A stretch of DNA of 64,000 nucleotides from DSWT01 sp035420085 (GTDB taxonomy: Bacteria; Chloroflexota; Anaerolineae; B4-G1; SLSP01). Under the pieces are notes generated by a model, which was given only the letters and a program-made list of their open reading frames with translations, was not told the DNA's origin and did not search any database. Below, one piece after another: positions 7,435-16,004 of the stretch; the first letter of the stretch is position 1; the number at the start of each line of letters is the position of its first letter. The stretch lies in NCBI GenBank assembly GCA_035420085.1, contig DAOLUH010000012.1:54271-118270 (forward strand), in the 5' to 3' direction. Position numbers and translations under genes: made by a program.

Positions 7435-8172
7435 ATGTCTCATACTTTAATTGAAATTCAGGGGCTAAGCAAAGTGTATGGTAAAGGCGCTGTGGCGGTC
7501 AACGCCTTACGCGGAATCAATGCGCAGGTTGAAGAAGGTGAGTTTGTGGCGATTATGGGGCCTTCCGGGTCGGGGAAATCCACACTCATGAACATTCTTG
7601 GTTGCCTGGATCGTCCCACCGATGGCGCTTACATCCTCGATGGCGAGGACGTCAGCCAGTTAAGCAAGAACGAGTTGGCGCGGGTGCGCAACCGGAAAAT
7701 CGGGTTCATCTTTCAATCCTACAACCTGCTGCCCCGTCTCGACGCTATCAAGAATGTGATGCTGCCGCTGCTCTACAATCTTGATAACGGCAAGAGCGAC
7801 GCAGAACATCGCCAACACGCCATCGGCGCCCTGGAAATGGTGGGGTTGGGCGATCGAATCCATCACAAACCTAACGAGCTTTCCGGCGGCCAGCAGCAGC
7901 GGGTGGCGATTGCCCGCGCGCTGATCAACAATCCCGCCATCATCCTGGCCGACGAGCCGACCGGTAACCTTGATACGCGCTCGGCAGAGGATATTATGCA
8001 AACCTTGCACCAATTGCACAAAAACGGCGCGACCATCGTGATGGTAACGCACGAACTGGATATTGCCGAACATGCCGAGCGCGTGATCTACTTGCGAGAT
8101 GGGCAGATCATCTCCGATAGAGAACATGCCAGCCGTATCGCCCACCTGCACAATGGCGACGGGGGGGAGTAG
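7435..8172 (+). CDS. MacB/LolD-type ABC transporter ATPase
   Basis: 245 residues with Walker A GPSGSGKST (42-50), a Q-loop in FIFQSYNLLP, signature LSGGQQQR, Walker B IILADEPTGNLD and switch His in VTHELD. This subfamily powers mechanotransmission exporters with FtsX-type permeases, moving peptides, lipoproteins or macrolides rather than small solutes. It starts 15 bases after the adaptor with GGAGG upstream. Its stop codon lies inside a GGGAGTA heptamer array. Confidence 0.95.
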   Translation: MSHTLIEIQGLSKVYGKGAVAVNALRGINAQVEEGEFVAIMGPSGSGKSTLMNILGCLDRPTDGAYILDGEDVSQLSKNELARVRNRKIGFIFQSYNLLPRLDAIKNVMLPLLYNLDNGKSDAEHRQHAIGALEMVGLGDRIHHKPNELSGGQQQRVAIARALINNPAIILADEPTGNLDTRSAEDIMQTLHQLHKNGATIVMVTHELDIAEHAERVIYLRDGQIISDREHASRIAHLHNGDGGE

Positions 8173-8263
8173 GGAGTAGGGAGAGGATAGCCTTGAGGTA
8201 TGTGGGACTTCCGACTTTGGACTTTGGACTTTGGACTTTCGACTTTGGACTTTGAACCTCGGA
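8161..8263. repeat. Two tandem heptamer arrays (GGGAGTA; GACTTTG)
   Basis: GGGAGTA units at 8164-8186 overlap the ATPase stop codon. From 8205 to 8263 there are about eight GACTTTGG/GACTTTCG units on one strand. The gap to the permease gene is otherwise featureless, apart from the GGAGG before the ATG at 8281. Confidence 0.85.
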
Positions 8264-8280
8264 CTATTGCGGAGGATTTT

Positions 8281-9504
8281 ATGAGTTTTTGGAAGACACT
8301 GAAAGTGGCCTGGGAAGGGCTGATGATGAACAAGGTGCGGTCGTTCTTGACGACATTGGGCGTCATCATCGGCGTGGCGGCGGTCATCATTATGCTGGCC
8401 GTCAGTGCCGGCGCGGAGGCAGACATCGCCGATCAGATCAACGCGCTAGGCGCCAACCTCATCATGATTATGCCCGCGTTTCAACGCGGCGGCCCGGGTG
8501 GGGGTGGGGCATCCGCCAGTTTGAAATACAGCGATCTGACGACCATCCGCGACAACATCACCGGCATCAATGGCGTATCGGCAGAGCAGAATACCTCGCA
8601 GGATGTGAAGGTCGGGAGCAACACCTTGACCGGTATTTCCATCGTGGGTACGACCTCCGGGTTCGTTCATGTTCACGAATATGAAGTGGGAGAAGGGCGC
8701 TTCATCACCGACCAGGACAACGACCGCATTAACAAGATCGTTGTCTTGGGCTATGACGTGGCGACGGAACTGTTCGGCGAGGGCGTGAATCCGATCGGAC
8801 AGTCAGTGACGATCGGCAAAGTGAAGTGCACTGTGGTGGGGGTGATGGCAGAAAAGGGCGTCGTCGGCAACACCGATTACGACAGCCGGGTTTACGTGCC
8901 GATCACGTTGGTCTTCAAGAAATTCATCAACAGCCGCTTTGGCGGGACTAACCTGCGTGTCGTCTACGTCTCGGCGGAGAACAAAGAAGTGATGGACGAC
9001 GTGATGAGCCAGTTGAACACGCTGGTGATGCAGATTCTGGGGACCGATGCGAGCGCGCCTGGCTTCACGATGACCACCCAGGATAGCATCATTGACATGC
9101 GCGCTTCCACCACGGCGACCTTCCGCAACCTCCTGGCGTGGGTGGCGGCGGTCTCACTGGTTGTCGGCGGGATTGGCATTATGAACATTATGCTGGTGAG
9201 CGTCACCGAGCGTACCCGCGAAATCGGTCTGCGGCAAGCGTTGGGGGCGCGTCCCCGCGACGTGCAGTTGCAATTCCTGCTGGAAGCCGTCGTCCTGAGT
9301 TTACTGGGCGGTCTGGTCGGGATCATCGCTGGCGTGGGTGGTGCGTGGCTTTTCAACCAGTTCGGCTCAATGCGGACTGTGTTGGTCACAGCTTCCATTC
9401 CATTGTCCTTCGGTGCAGCGGCAGCCGTGGGTATCTTCTTTGGCTACTACCCGGCGACCCAGGCGGCGAAGTTGGACCCGATTGTGGCGCTGAGAAGGGA
9501 GTAG
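8281..9504 (+). CDS. MacB-like ABC transporter permease (FtsX domain)
   Basis: 407 residues from ATG 8281, preceded by GCGGAGG. The frame is open to 8200, but that stretch is heptamer array. TM1 is residues 18-40 (SFLTTLGVIIGVAAVI), followed by a large extracytoplasmic MacB core domain (45-275). Three TM helices follow (about 285-305, 335-360, 370-395) with the conserved ERTREIGLRQALGA cytoplasmic motif. It pairs with the ATPase and adaptor just upstream. The stop codon is inside a GGGAGTA array. Confidence 0.94.
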   Translation: MSFWKTLKVAWEGLMMNKVRSFLTTLGVIIGVAAVIIMLAVSAGAEADIADQINALGANLIMIMPAFQRGGPGGGGASASLKYSDLTTIRDNITGINGVSAEQNTSQDVKVGSNTLTGISIVGTTSGFVHVHEYEVGEGRFITDQDNDRINKIVVLGYDVATELFGEGVNPIGQSVTIGKVKCTVVGVMAEKGVVGNTDYDSRVYVPITLVFKKFINSRFGGTNLRVVYVSAENKEVMDDVMSQLNTLVMQILGTDASAPGFTMTTQDSIIDMRASTTATFRNLLAWVAAVSLVVGGIGIMNIMLVSVTERTREIGLRQALGARPRDVQLQFLLEAVVLSLLGGLVGIIAGVGGAWLFNQFGSMRTVLVTASIPLSFGAAAAVGIFFGYYPATQAAKLDPIVALRRE

Positions 9505-9546
9505 GAAGTATGGGAGTCGGGAGTAAGGGAGTAAGGGAGAAGGAGG
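9496..9546. repeat. GGGAGTA heptamer array overlapping a stop codon and a Shine-Dalgarno
   Basis: Units GGGAGTA, GGAAGTA, GGGAGTC, GGGAGTA, AGGGAGTA and AGGGAGA run from the permease stop codon into AGGAGG. AGGAGG is the ribosome binding site of the lipoprotein gene at 9553. Confidence 0.8.
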
Positions 9547-9552
9547 ATCGGC

Positions 9553-10251
9553 ATGAAAGGTAGAAATCTATGGTTTATTGCGTTGGTCATCGGCGCGTTG
9601 TTGCTGAGCGGTTGTCAGAAGGCGCAGACGACGCAAGCTGGAGATAACGGCGCGGCGAGTGTTCCGGCAGCGGATAGCAGCCGTGCTGGCGCGCCAAATC
9701 CTGAATTGGATAACGTCAGCCGGCTGATATTGGGCACGTTCAAGTTGGAAGGCAGCGACAATGCTGTGACCCCTCAACAGGCGGCCAAGCTGTTGCCGTT
9801 GTGGAAGCTGATTCAAGGCGGCTCTTTGAAAAGCGACGCTGAAACCAACGCAGTCGTCAAGCAAATCGAAGGGCAGATGACCGAGGCGCAGCTCGCGGCA
9901 ATCACTGCGCTAGGGCTGACGATGGAAGATATGCGCGCCTGGATGCAGGAGCAGGGGATTGCGATGACTGCGCCCGGCAACGCTCCTGCGGACGGTCAAG
10001 GCGCGCCCGGCGGTTTGCCGGCTATGACGGACGAAGAGCGCCAGCAAATGCGCGAGCGTTTTGAGAGCATGACGGAAGATGAACGCGCGACGGCTATGGC
10101 GGAGCGAGGTTTTCAACGTCCAGAAGGCGCGCCGCAAGATGGCAATGGGCAGCCGCCGGCCGGCGGCTGGTCGGGCATGGGCGGTACGCGCGGCGGCAAT
10201 GCGCTGCTGGAACCGTTGATCAAACTGCTCACCGAGCGTGCGGCGCAGTAA
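9553..10251 (+). CDS. Lipoprotein of unknown function, paralogue of the next gene
   Basis: 232 residues with a lipoprotein signal (LWFIALVIGALLLSGC, lipid Cys 21). Residues 48-140 form a helical domain (LDNVSRLILGTFKLEG...PLWKLI...ALGLTMEDMRAWMQEQG) shared with the following gene. The rest is Gly/Pro/Met-rich with MTDEERQQMRERFESMT. No known family was recognised. It is co-directional with the MacAB-like genes and starts from an array-derived AGGAGG, so a role as an envelope accessory or cargo protein of that exporter is inferred. Confidence 0.8.
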   Translation: MKGRNLWFIALVIGALLLSGCQKAQTTQAGDNGAASVPAADSSRAGAPNPELDNVSRLILGTFKLEGSDNAVTPQQAAKLLPLWKLIQGGSLKSDAETNAVVKQIEGQMTEAQLAAITALGLTMEDMRAWMQEQGIAMTAPGNAPADGQGAPGGLPAMTDEERQQMRERFESMTEDERATAMAERGFQRPEGAPQDGNGQPPAGGWSGMGGTRGGNALLEPLIKLLTERAAQ

Positions 10252-10264
10252 GCAAGTGAGGAGC

Positions 10265-11878
10265 ATGATGAAAAGAATGTCAAAGCATAGAATTGGCGTT
10301 TTGCTGGTGGGGTTCATTGTCATCGCGCTGGCAGCGACTGGCTGTAAGCAGCAGCAAACGGCAGCCGAAGCGACCGACGCGACGCCTGAGGCGGCGGTCT
10401 ATACCGGCGCATTGCGCGCAGATTACGCGGATGCGCTGGATGTGACCAGCCAGCTCGCGTTGGGCGTGCTGCGTCTCGAAGATACGCCGAACGCCATGAC
10501 GGCAGAACAGGCTGTGCAGGCGCTCCCTTTGTGGAAGACATTGCAGGGCGCCACAATCACCACGCAGGCCGAAAAGCTGGCCTTGACGAAGCAGCTTGAG
10601 GGGATGTTGAGCGCGGCGCAGGTCGCGGCAGTGACGTCAATGCGCCTCACCAATGCTGATGCGCAAGCCTGGCTTCAAGAACAAGGGCCTCTGGCCGGCG
10701 CTCAGGGCGGGCAAATGCCGGCTGGCGGCGCTGGCTTTAGCGGCGGCGCTGCCGGCCCGACGATGTCTGAGGCGGACCGCGCCGCCATGCGCGAGCGGTT
10801 CGAGAATATGACCGCAGAGGAACGCGCGAACATGCAGGCGCAATTCGGCCAGGGCGGTCGCGGCGCGACCAGTGGCGCGCCTTCTGGTGCGCCGACCGGC
10901 GCTGGCGCGACGGGTAGACTCGCCACATTTCTGACACGCGCCGTCGTCGCGTTGCTGACCGAACGCAGTGGGCAAGCTCCGGCGGCGGTTGTCCAGCCTG
11001 TTGAGGCAACGACGACATCCCCTGCTTCGCCTGCTGAGTCTGCTGCCACCGCAACGCCGTCCGCCACCGCGACGCCGGTGACGCGCATCACTCTCGTCCC
11101 GTGGAGCACGCCTGAGCCAAAGGCGACGCCGACGCCTGAGGCATCCACGAACGCGCCAACCGCCGCGGCGACCGCGCAGGCGCAAACCACCGCGCAGGCG
11201 CAGGGCGCTTTGGTGCAAAAAACGGACACCGATCCCGGCCCGCCGCTGACCATCGAGATCACCACCAACTACGCGGAGCCAAATCCACTGCTTGAGGGCG
11301 GGTTGATCTACAAAATCGCCGGATTTGTCCACAATCCCACGGACGAGACTTACCAGGTTACCGCCGTGCAGGTCACCTTCTTTGATGCTGACGGCTTCCG
11401 TGGCGCATTCTACGCTTTCCCGCTGCGTCCAGGCCAACGCGGCATCCAGGGCGAGTGGAAGTGGCACGGCGCGATGGAAGCAGAAGTCAGTTGTTCGGTC
11501 TTAGGCCCAGGTGAATCCTGCCCATTCACCGCCGAAATCGCGGGGCAAAACATGGCCTCCTTCCTCGTCCACCCCGACGCGAAAGTGGCGGAATGGCACG
11601 AGGCGGTTGCCGTGACGTTGGGTGATACAAAAATCGAAAACACCGGCACACGTTATGTCCACATCAGCGGCACCGCGACGAATCCCAATCCCTACCCGCT
11701 CAAGAACATCGTTATCTCAGGCTTGCTGTCGGATGCCAACGGGCAAACGGTGAGTATGGGCACGGGCGTGGTCACATCCCTCGCCGCGGGCGCTTCGGCG
11801 CGTTTCGACATTTATGTAGAAAACAAGGCGCACACGAGCTATCAGGTCTACGCGCGCGCTGAACAAGACGCGCGATAA
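10265..11878 (+). CDS. Large lipoprotein: helical domain, low-complexity linker, C-terminal FxLYD-like beta domain
   Basis: About 537 residues. The start is ATG 10265 or 10268, after GTGAGGAG. The lipobox is ALAATGC. The N-terminal domain (LDVTSQLALGVLRLED...PLWKTLQGA...AWLQEQG) repeats the architecture of the preceding lipoprotein, including MSEADRAAMRERFENMT. A long Thr/Ala/Pro linker follows, typical of Chloroflexota surface lipoproteins. The last 220 residues form two beta domains (VHNPTDETYQVTAVQVTFFD; GTATNPNPYPLKNIVISG) like FxLYD domains. Function is unknown. It ends just before a terminator, closing the operon. Confidence 0.85.
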   Translation: MMKRMSKHRIGVLLVGFIVIALAATGCKQQQTAAEATDATPEAAVYTGALRADYADALDVTSQLALGVLRLEDTPNAMTAEQAVQALPLWKTLQGATITTQAEKLALTKQLEGMLSAAQVAAVTSMRLTNADAQAWLQEQGPLAGAQGGQMPAGGAGFSGGAAGPTMSEADRAAMRERFENMTAEERANMQAQFGQGGRGATSGAPSGAPTGAGATGRLATFLTRAVVALLTERSGQAPAAVVQPVEATTTSPASPAESAATATPSATATPVTRITLVPWSTPEPKATPTPEASTNAPTAAATAQAQTTAQAQGALVQKTDTDPGPPLTIEITTNYAEPNPLLEGGLIYKIAGFVHNPTDETYQVTAVQVTFFDADGFRGAFYAFPLRPGQRGIQGEWKWHGAMEAEVSCSVLGPGESCPFTAEIAGQNMASFLVHPDAKVAEWHEAVAVTLGDTKIENTGTRYVHISGTATNPNPYPLKNIVISGLLSDANGQTVSMGTGVVTSLAAGASARFDIYVENKAHTSYQVYARAEQDAR

Positions 11879-11901
11879 CCCGGCCCACGGTGTGCTGTGG
11901 T

Positions 11902-11942
11902 AGACAGCCTCGCCGCACAGCAAGCGTCGGGGCTGTCTTTTT
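11902..11942 (+). terminator. Rho-independent terminator
   Basis: AGACAGCC and GGCTGTCT arms are separated by about 20 bases and followed by TTTTT. It ends the export/lipoprotein operon. Confidence 0.75.
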
Positions 11943-12039
11943 GAAACTCGCGGATCGAGGACTGCGTATTCAAATGCAGAGTGCGTGATCATATCGTAAA
12001 GTAAGGTAAAATGGGAAACATAAGCGGGAGGATATAACG

Positions 12040-13260
12040 ATGAGATCAAACATGCGTAGGCTTTGGAGCCTGTTAACAGTTTTTATCGTGTTGGCGCTGG
12101 GACTGGGGTGCTCATTGACCGAACTGGCGACATTGTCGCCCGCGCCGATGTTAACCGCGACGCCGGCGCAGCCAACATTAACGCCCACGGCTCTGCCGCC
12201 GCTTGCCACATCTGCGCCTGGCGCGCCCATTGATGAAAGCGTGGCCGTGCAGGCTTTGCAAGCGCGCTTCATCGCCGTCTACAAGGCGGTGGGGCCGTCC
12301 GTCGTCAACATCACCAACCGCAGCTACGCTTACAGCATGTTCGGGCAAGCGATTCCCCAGGAGGGCAGCGGTTCAGGTTTTGTCTACGATACCGAAGGTC
12401 ACATCATCACCAACTACCATGTGATTGAAGGCGCCGAGGAATTGCTGGTCACCTTCAGCACCGGGCAGGTCTTCCCGGCGAAGGTCGTTGGCGCGGACTC
12501 GAAGAACGATCTGGCTGTGATTCGCGTGGATGCCGGCGCAGACTTACCTGCCCCAGTCCCCTTGGGCAATTCGAGCACCCTGGAGGTGGGACAGTTCGTC
12601 CTGGCTATCGGCAATCCTTTTGGTCTGGAGCAAACGCTGACGACCGGCATCATCAGCGCCCTGGGGCGGGTGATCGAGAGTGAGGATGGCTTCATTGGCG
12701 AGGCGATTCAAACTGACGCCGCCATCAACCCCGGCAACTCCGGCGGCCCGCTGCTCGATCTGGATGGGCGCGTCGTCGGCGTCAATTCACAGATCGTGAG
12801 CACAAGCGGCTCTTCGGCGGGCATCGGCTTCGCCGTTTCGGTGGATACGGTGCGGCGCGTTGTGGTGGAGCTGATCGCCCGCGGCTACTATCCGCATCCC
12901 TGGGTGGGGACGGATATGGTCGCCCTGACGCCGTCGGTGGTGGACTGGTTCCGCAAGGCCGGGATGAACATCCCGGTGGACGCCGGTTTGCTGGTGCTAG
13001 AGGTAACGCGCGGCGGTCCGGCGGATGTGGCCGGCATTCGCGGCGGCGACCGGGTGGTGCGGATGGGACGCTATCAGGTGCCGGTGGGCGGCGATGTGAT
13101 CGTTGCGATTGACGGTCAACCTGTCGCCGATATGAAGACGTGGACGATTTACCTGGAAACGCAGAAGACCATCGGCGATACGGTGCAGGTGACGATTCTG
13201 CGTGATGGTCGGGAGCAGGTCATTCCGGTTGTGCTGGCGGAGCAGCCGACCGGTCGTTAA
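12040..13260 (+). CDS. HtrA/DegP-like serine protease, lipidated, with PDZ domain
   Basis: 406 residues. The lipoprotein signal has its lipid Cys at 24 (LALGLGCS), followed by a Thr/Pro linker to about 65. The trypsin-like protease domain has catalytic H127 (NYHVIEG), D157 (NDLAVIRV) and S234 (NPGNSGGPLL). One PDZ domain (about 300-395) has a GDVIVAIDGQPV core. It should degrade or handle misfolded proteins at the outer face of the membrane. GGAGG precedes the ATG, and a terminator upstream makes it a separate unit. Confidence 0.93.
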   Translation: MRSNMRRLWSLLTVFIVLALGLGCSLTELATLSPAPMLTATPAQPTLTPTALPPLATSAPGAPIDESVAVQALQARFIAVYKAVGPSVVNITNRSYAYSMFGQAIPQEGSGSGFVYDTEGHIITNYHVIEGAEELLVTFSTGQVFPAKVVGADSKNDLAVIRVDAGADLPAPVPLGNSSTLEVGQFVLAIGNPFGLEQTLTTGIISALGRVIESEDGFIGEAIQTDAAINPGNSGGPLLDLDGRVVGVNSQIVSTSGSSAGIGFAVSVDTVRRVVVELIARGYYPHPWVGTDMVALTPSVVDWFRKAGMNIPVDAGLLVLEVTRGGPADVAGIRGGDRVVRMGRYQVPVGGDVIVAIDGQPVADMKTWTIYLETQKTIGDTVQVTILRDGREQVIPVVLAEQPTGR

Positions 13261-13296
13261 GATCGGATCAGGCATAACGCACGCTGAGGAGAATGA

Positions 13297-15972
13297 ATGG
13301 AAAAGTTCAAGGTCCATGCTAAGTTCTGGTTGCGGAAAAGCCTGCGCCTCAAAATCCTGACGATGGCGGTGCTGCCGGTCATCATCGTGCAGATTGCGGT
13401 GGGCGCGCTGACGCTGCTCACCTACGGCCGGGTGACCACCAAGCTGCTGGTCGAGCGCGACCGTGAGTTGGCGCGCTTGATGGCGAACCAACTAGGGGCG
13501 ATGTTGACAGGTGGAGGCCATGCTGACGCCTTTTTGGGCGACAAGCTCATCATTGCGCAAGCAGAGTCTTCAGAGACGCCTGGTGCAGGTGCGGGGGCGA
13601 TGATCGGAGCGCCCGACGGTGTTCTCAGAGCATTTCTGGATAGTTCGGGGGTGGTTATATCCACCATACCTGAACGTGCAGAACTGGTAGGGCAAGATTG
13701 GTCAAATCGTGATTACGTTGCGACAGCGTTTGAGTCAGAGGAACCTTTTATCTCGGATATTATAAGCGGCTCCGAGATGGAGACGGAATTCATCGCCAGC
13801 GTGACGCCTGTGACCGAAGACGATGAATTGCTCGGCATGACCGTGGAATTGATTCCCTGGATTGCCGGGGCGCCGAATCGTTATAGCGAATCCATCGTGC
13901 AATTGTTGCAGGTGGGCAGCAGCGCCAGTGTTTATGTGGTAGATAGCCACGGGCGCGTTGTTTATCACACCAACCCCGACTACATTGGCAAAGACTTTTC
14001 CGCGGAGTTGGTGGTGAAATTGGTGCTCAGCGGCGAGGCCAATGCGGTGCGCGTCGAGAACATTGTGGGGCGCGAGACCATCTCCAGTTTCGCCGCCATC
14101 CCCAACACAAACTGGGGATTGATCCTGGAGGATGACTGGCGGACACTCACCCGCGAGATGCGCACTTTCCAACCGCTGTTGATTGTGCTCTTGCTGGCTG
14201 GGGTGGTAGCGCCGGCGATGATGATTGCCAAAGGCATCAAGCACGTGACCCTGCCCATCGAGGAGTTGACCGAGGCGACCCAAGAGGTGGCCGCCGGCGA
14301 TTTCAACCAGACCATCAAAGTTGCCACCGGCGACGAGATTGAGGCGCTGGCGACACAATTCAACCTGATGTCGGCGCGCCTGCGCGAATCCTACGCCCAC
14401 CTGGAACAGCGTGTGGCCGAGCGCACGGCAGAACTGGCAGCGGCGAAAGAGACCGCCGAGGAAGCGCGCCGTGCGGCGGAAGAGGCCCGCAGCGCAGCGG
14501 AAGCCGCCAACCGCGCCAAGAGTATCTTTCTGGCGAACATGAGCCACGAATTGCGCACCCCGCTCAACGCCATTCTCGGCTACTCCCAGTTGATGGCGCG
14601 TGATTCGCACACTACCTCCGCGCAACGCGATTATCTGGACACTATCGGGCGCAGCGGCGAGCACTTGCTTGGGTTGATCAACGATGTGCTGACGATGTCC
14701 AAGATCGAGGCGGGACGCACCAGCCTGCAGGAGAACGCCTTCGACCTCCACCGGCAACTTGTAGGCTTGAAGGAAATGTTCGCCATGCGCGCCGCCGACA
14801 AGAACCTGAGCCTGATCCTTGACATTGCGCCTGACGTGCCCCGCTACATCTACGCCGATGAAGGCAAACTTCGCCAGGTCTTGATGAACCTGCTCAGCAA
14901 CGCCGTGAAGTTCACCGAAGAGGGTGGGGTGACGTTGCGAGTCCAAAGTCGAAAGTCGAAAGTCGAAGGTCAAACTGCCCCGACTGCGGACTTTGGACTT
15001 GTGACTTTGGACTTCGAGGTGGAAGACACCGGCCTCGGCATTGCGCCTGAGGAGATGCGCGCCGTTTTTGATCCCTTCGTGCAGACATCCAGCGGGCAGA
15101 AGTCGCAGGAGGGGACCGGTCTGGGATTGCCCATCAGCCGCCAATTTGTCACCATGATGCGGGGCGAACTGAGCGTTCACAGCGTGGTGGGTGAAGGGAG
15201 CATTTTCCGCGTCGAGGTTCCGGTCAAACTGGCCGATGCCGACGCCGTCGAAATCCAGGCGGAGCAAACGCGCCGCCGCGTGGTTGGCCTTGCGCCGGGA
15301 CAACGCGCCCCGGATGGCGGCGCCTATCGTTTGCTGATTGTTGAAGATCAGCCGGCCAACCGCGATGTGTTGGTCAAGCTATTGGAGCCGTTCGGCTTCG
15401 AGGTGCTGTGCGCGGTCAATGGCGAGGAAGGCGTCGCCGTGTGGGAACGCTGGCAGCCGCATCTGGTGTGGATGGACATGCGGATGCCGGTGATGGATGG
15501 GTACACCGCGACCCGGAAGATCAAGGCGCTGGCGCAGGCGCTAGGACGTCCGGCGCTCGTGGTCGCGTTGACGGCCAGCGCCTTTGAGGAAGATCACGAT
15601 GCCATCATCGCGGCCGGCTGCGACGACTTTATCCGCAAGCCTTTCCGCGAAAGCGAGATTTTTGACATCCTGGCGAAACACTTGGGCGTGCGCTTCATCT
15701 ACGAGATGCCGGAAGACGGCGCGCACGCCGGACAGACGGCCACGGGGGCGGTGGACGACGCCACCACCCTGGATGGTCTGCGCGCTGCGCTGGCGACGCT
15801 CCCGGCTGCCTGGGTCGCCGACTTGCGCCAGGCTACCATCACCCTGGATGCTGCGCGCTTGCTGGCGCTGGCCGCCGACATTCGCCCTCAGGCTCCGCGC
15901 CTGGCCGATACCCTGTCGCAGTGGGTTCACAACTTCGACTACGAGAAGATCATCCAGCTCACCGCGTCATAA
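13297..15972 (+). CDS. Hybrid sensor histidine kinase (dCache-like sensor, HAMP, HisKA, HATPase, receiver)
   Basis: 891 residues. TM1 is at 20-43, an extracytoplasmic sensor resembling dCache at 45-290, TM2 at 293-312 and HAMP at 312-365. A coiled coil spans 365-410, HisKA has H417 (NMSHELRTPL), and the ATPase runs about 525-645 with G1 EDTGLGI (576) and G2 GTGLGLP. The receiver at 677-800 has D727 (WMDMRMPVMDG). A helical tail of about 80 residues is of the kind that carries an Hpt-like or output role. Residues 549-573 of the ATPase are encoded by an inverted heptamer array and interrupt the normal strand-to-G1 connection. The partner is probably the kinase at 16005. Confidence 0.92.
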   Translation: MEKFKVHAKFWLRKSLRLKILTMAVLPVIIVQIAVGALTLLTYGRVTTKLLVERDRELARLMANQLGAMLTGGGHADAFLGDKLIIAQAESSETPGAGAGAMIGAPDGVLRAFLDSSGVVISTIPERAELVGQDWSNRDYVATAFESEEPFISDIISGSEMETEFIASVTPVTEDDELLGMTVELIPWIAGAPNRYSESIVQLLQVGSSASVYVVDSHGRVVYHTNPDYIGKDFSAELVVKLVLSGEANAVRVENIVGRETISSFAAIPNTNWGLILEDDWRTLTREMRTFQPLLIVLLLAGVVAPAMMIAKGIKHVTLPIEELTEATQEVAAGDFNQTIKVATGDEIEALATQFNLMSARLRESYAHLEQRVAERTAELAAAKETAEEARRAAEEARSAAEAANRAKSIFLANMSHELRTPLNAILGYSQLMARDSHTTSAQRDYLDTIGRSGEHLLGLINDVLTMSKIEAGRTSLQENAFDLHRQLVGLKEMFAMRAADKNLSLILDIAPDVPRYIYADEGKLRQVLMNLLSNAVKFTEEGGVTLRVQSRKSKVEGQTAPTADFGLVTLDFEVEDTGLGIAPEEMRAVFDPFVQTSSGQKSQEGTGLGLPISRQFVTMMRGELSVHSVVGEGSIFRVEVPVKLADADAVEIQAEQTRRRVVGLAPGQRAPDGGAYRLLIVEDQPANRDVLVKLLEPFGFEVLCAVNGEEGVAVWERWQPHLVWMDMRMPVMDGYTATRKIKALAQALGRPALVVALTASAFEEDHDAIIAAGCDDFIRKPFRESEIFDILAKHLGVRFIYEMPEDGAHAGQTATGAVDDATTLDGLRAALATLPAAWVADLRQATITLDAARLLALAADIRPQAPRLADTLSQWVHNFDYEKIIQLTAS
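14941..15015. repeat. Heptamer array inside a kinase coding sequence
   Basis: Units AAAGTCG, AAAGTCG, AAAGTCG, AAGGTCA are followed by a short centre and inverted units GACTTTGG, ACTTGTG, ACTTTGG, ACTT. The unit is the same as in the intergenic arrays at 8205, 24609 and 31427. The frame is preserved and the array encodes residues 549-573. Confidence 0.85.
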
Positions 15973-16004
15973 CGCGCTCACGAATTACGGCTTTGGGGAG
16001 GGAC

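Noticed and set aside
8200..8280. N-terminal extension of the FtsX-like permease from 8200
   Set aside because: The extension would be translated heptamer repeats (WTLDFGLSTLDFEP-like). The ATG at 8281 has a proper GGAGG and matches the family start.
13735..15303. 522-codon open frame on the minus strand
   Set aside because: Antisense shadow of the hybrid kinase, whose motifs are complete on the plus strand.
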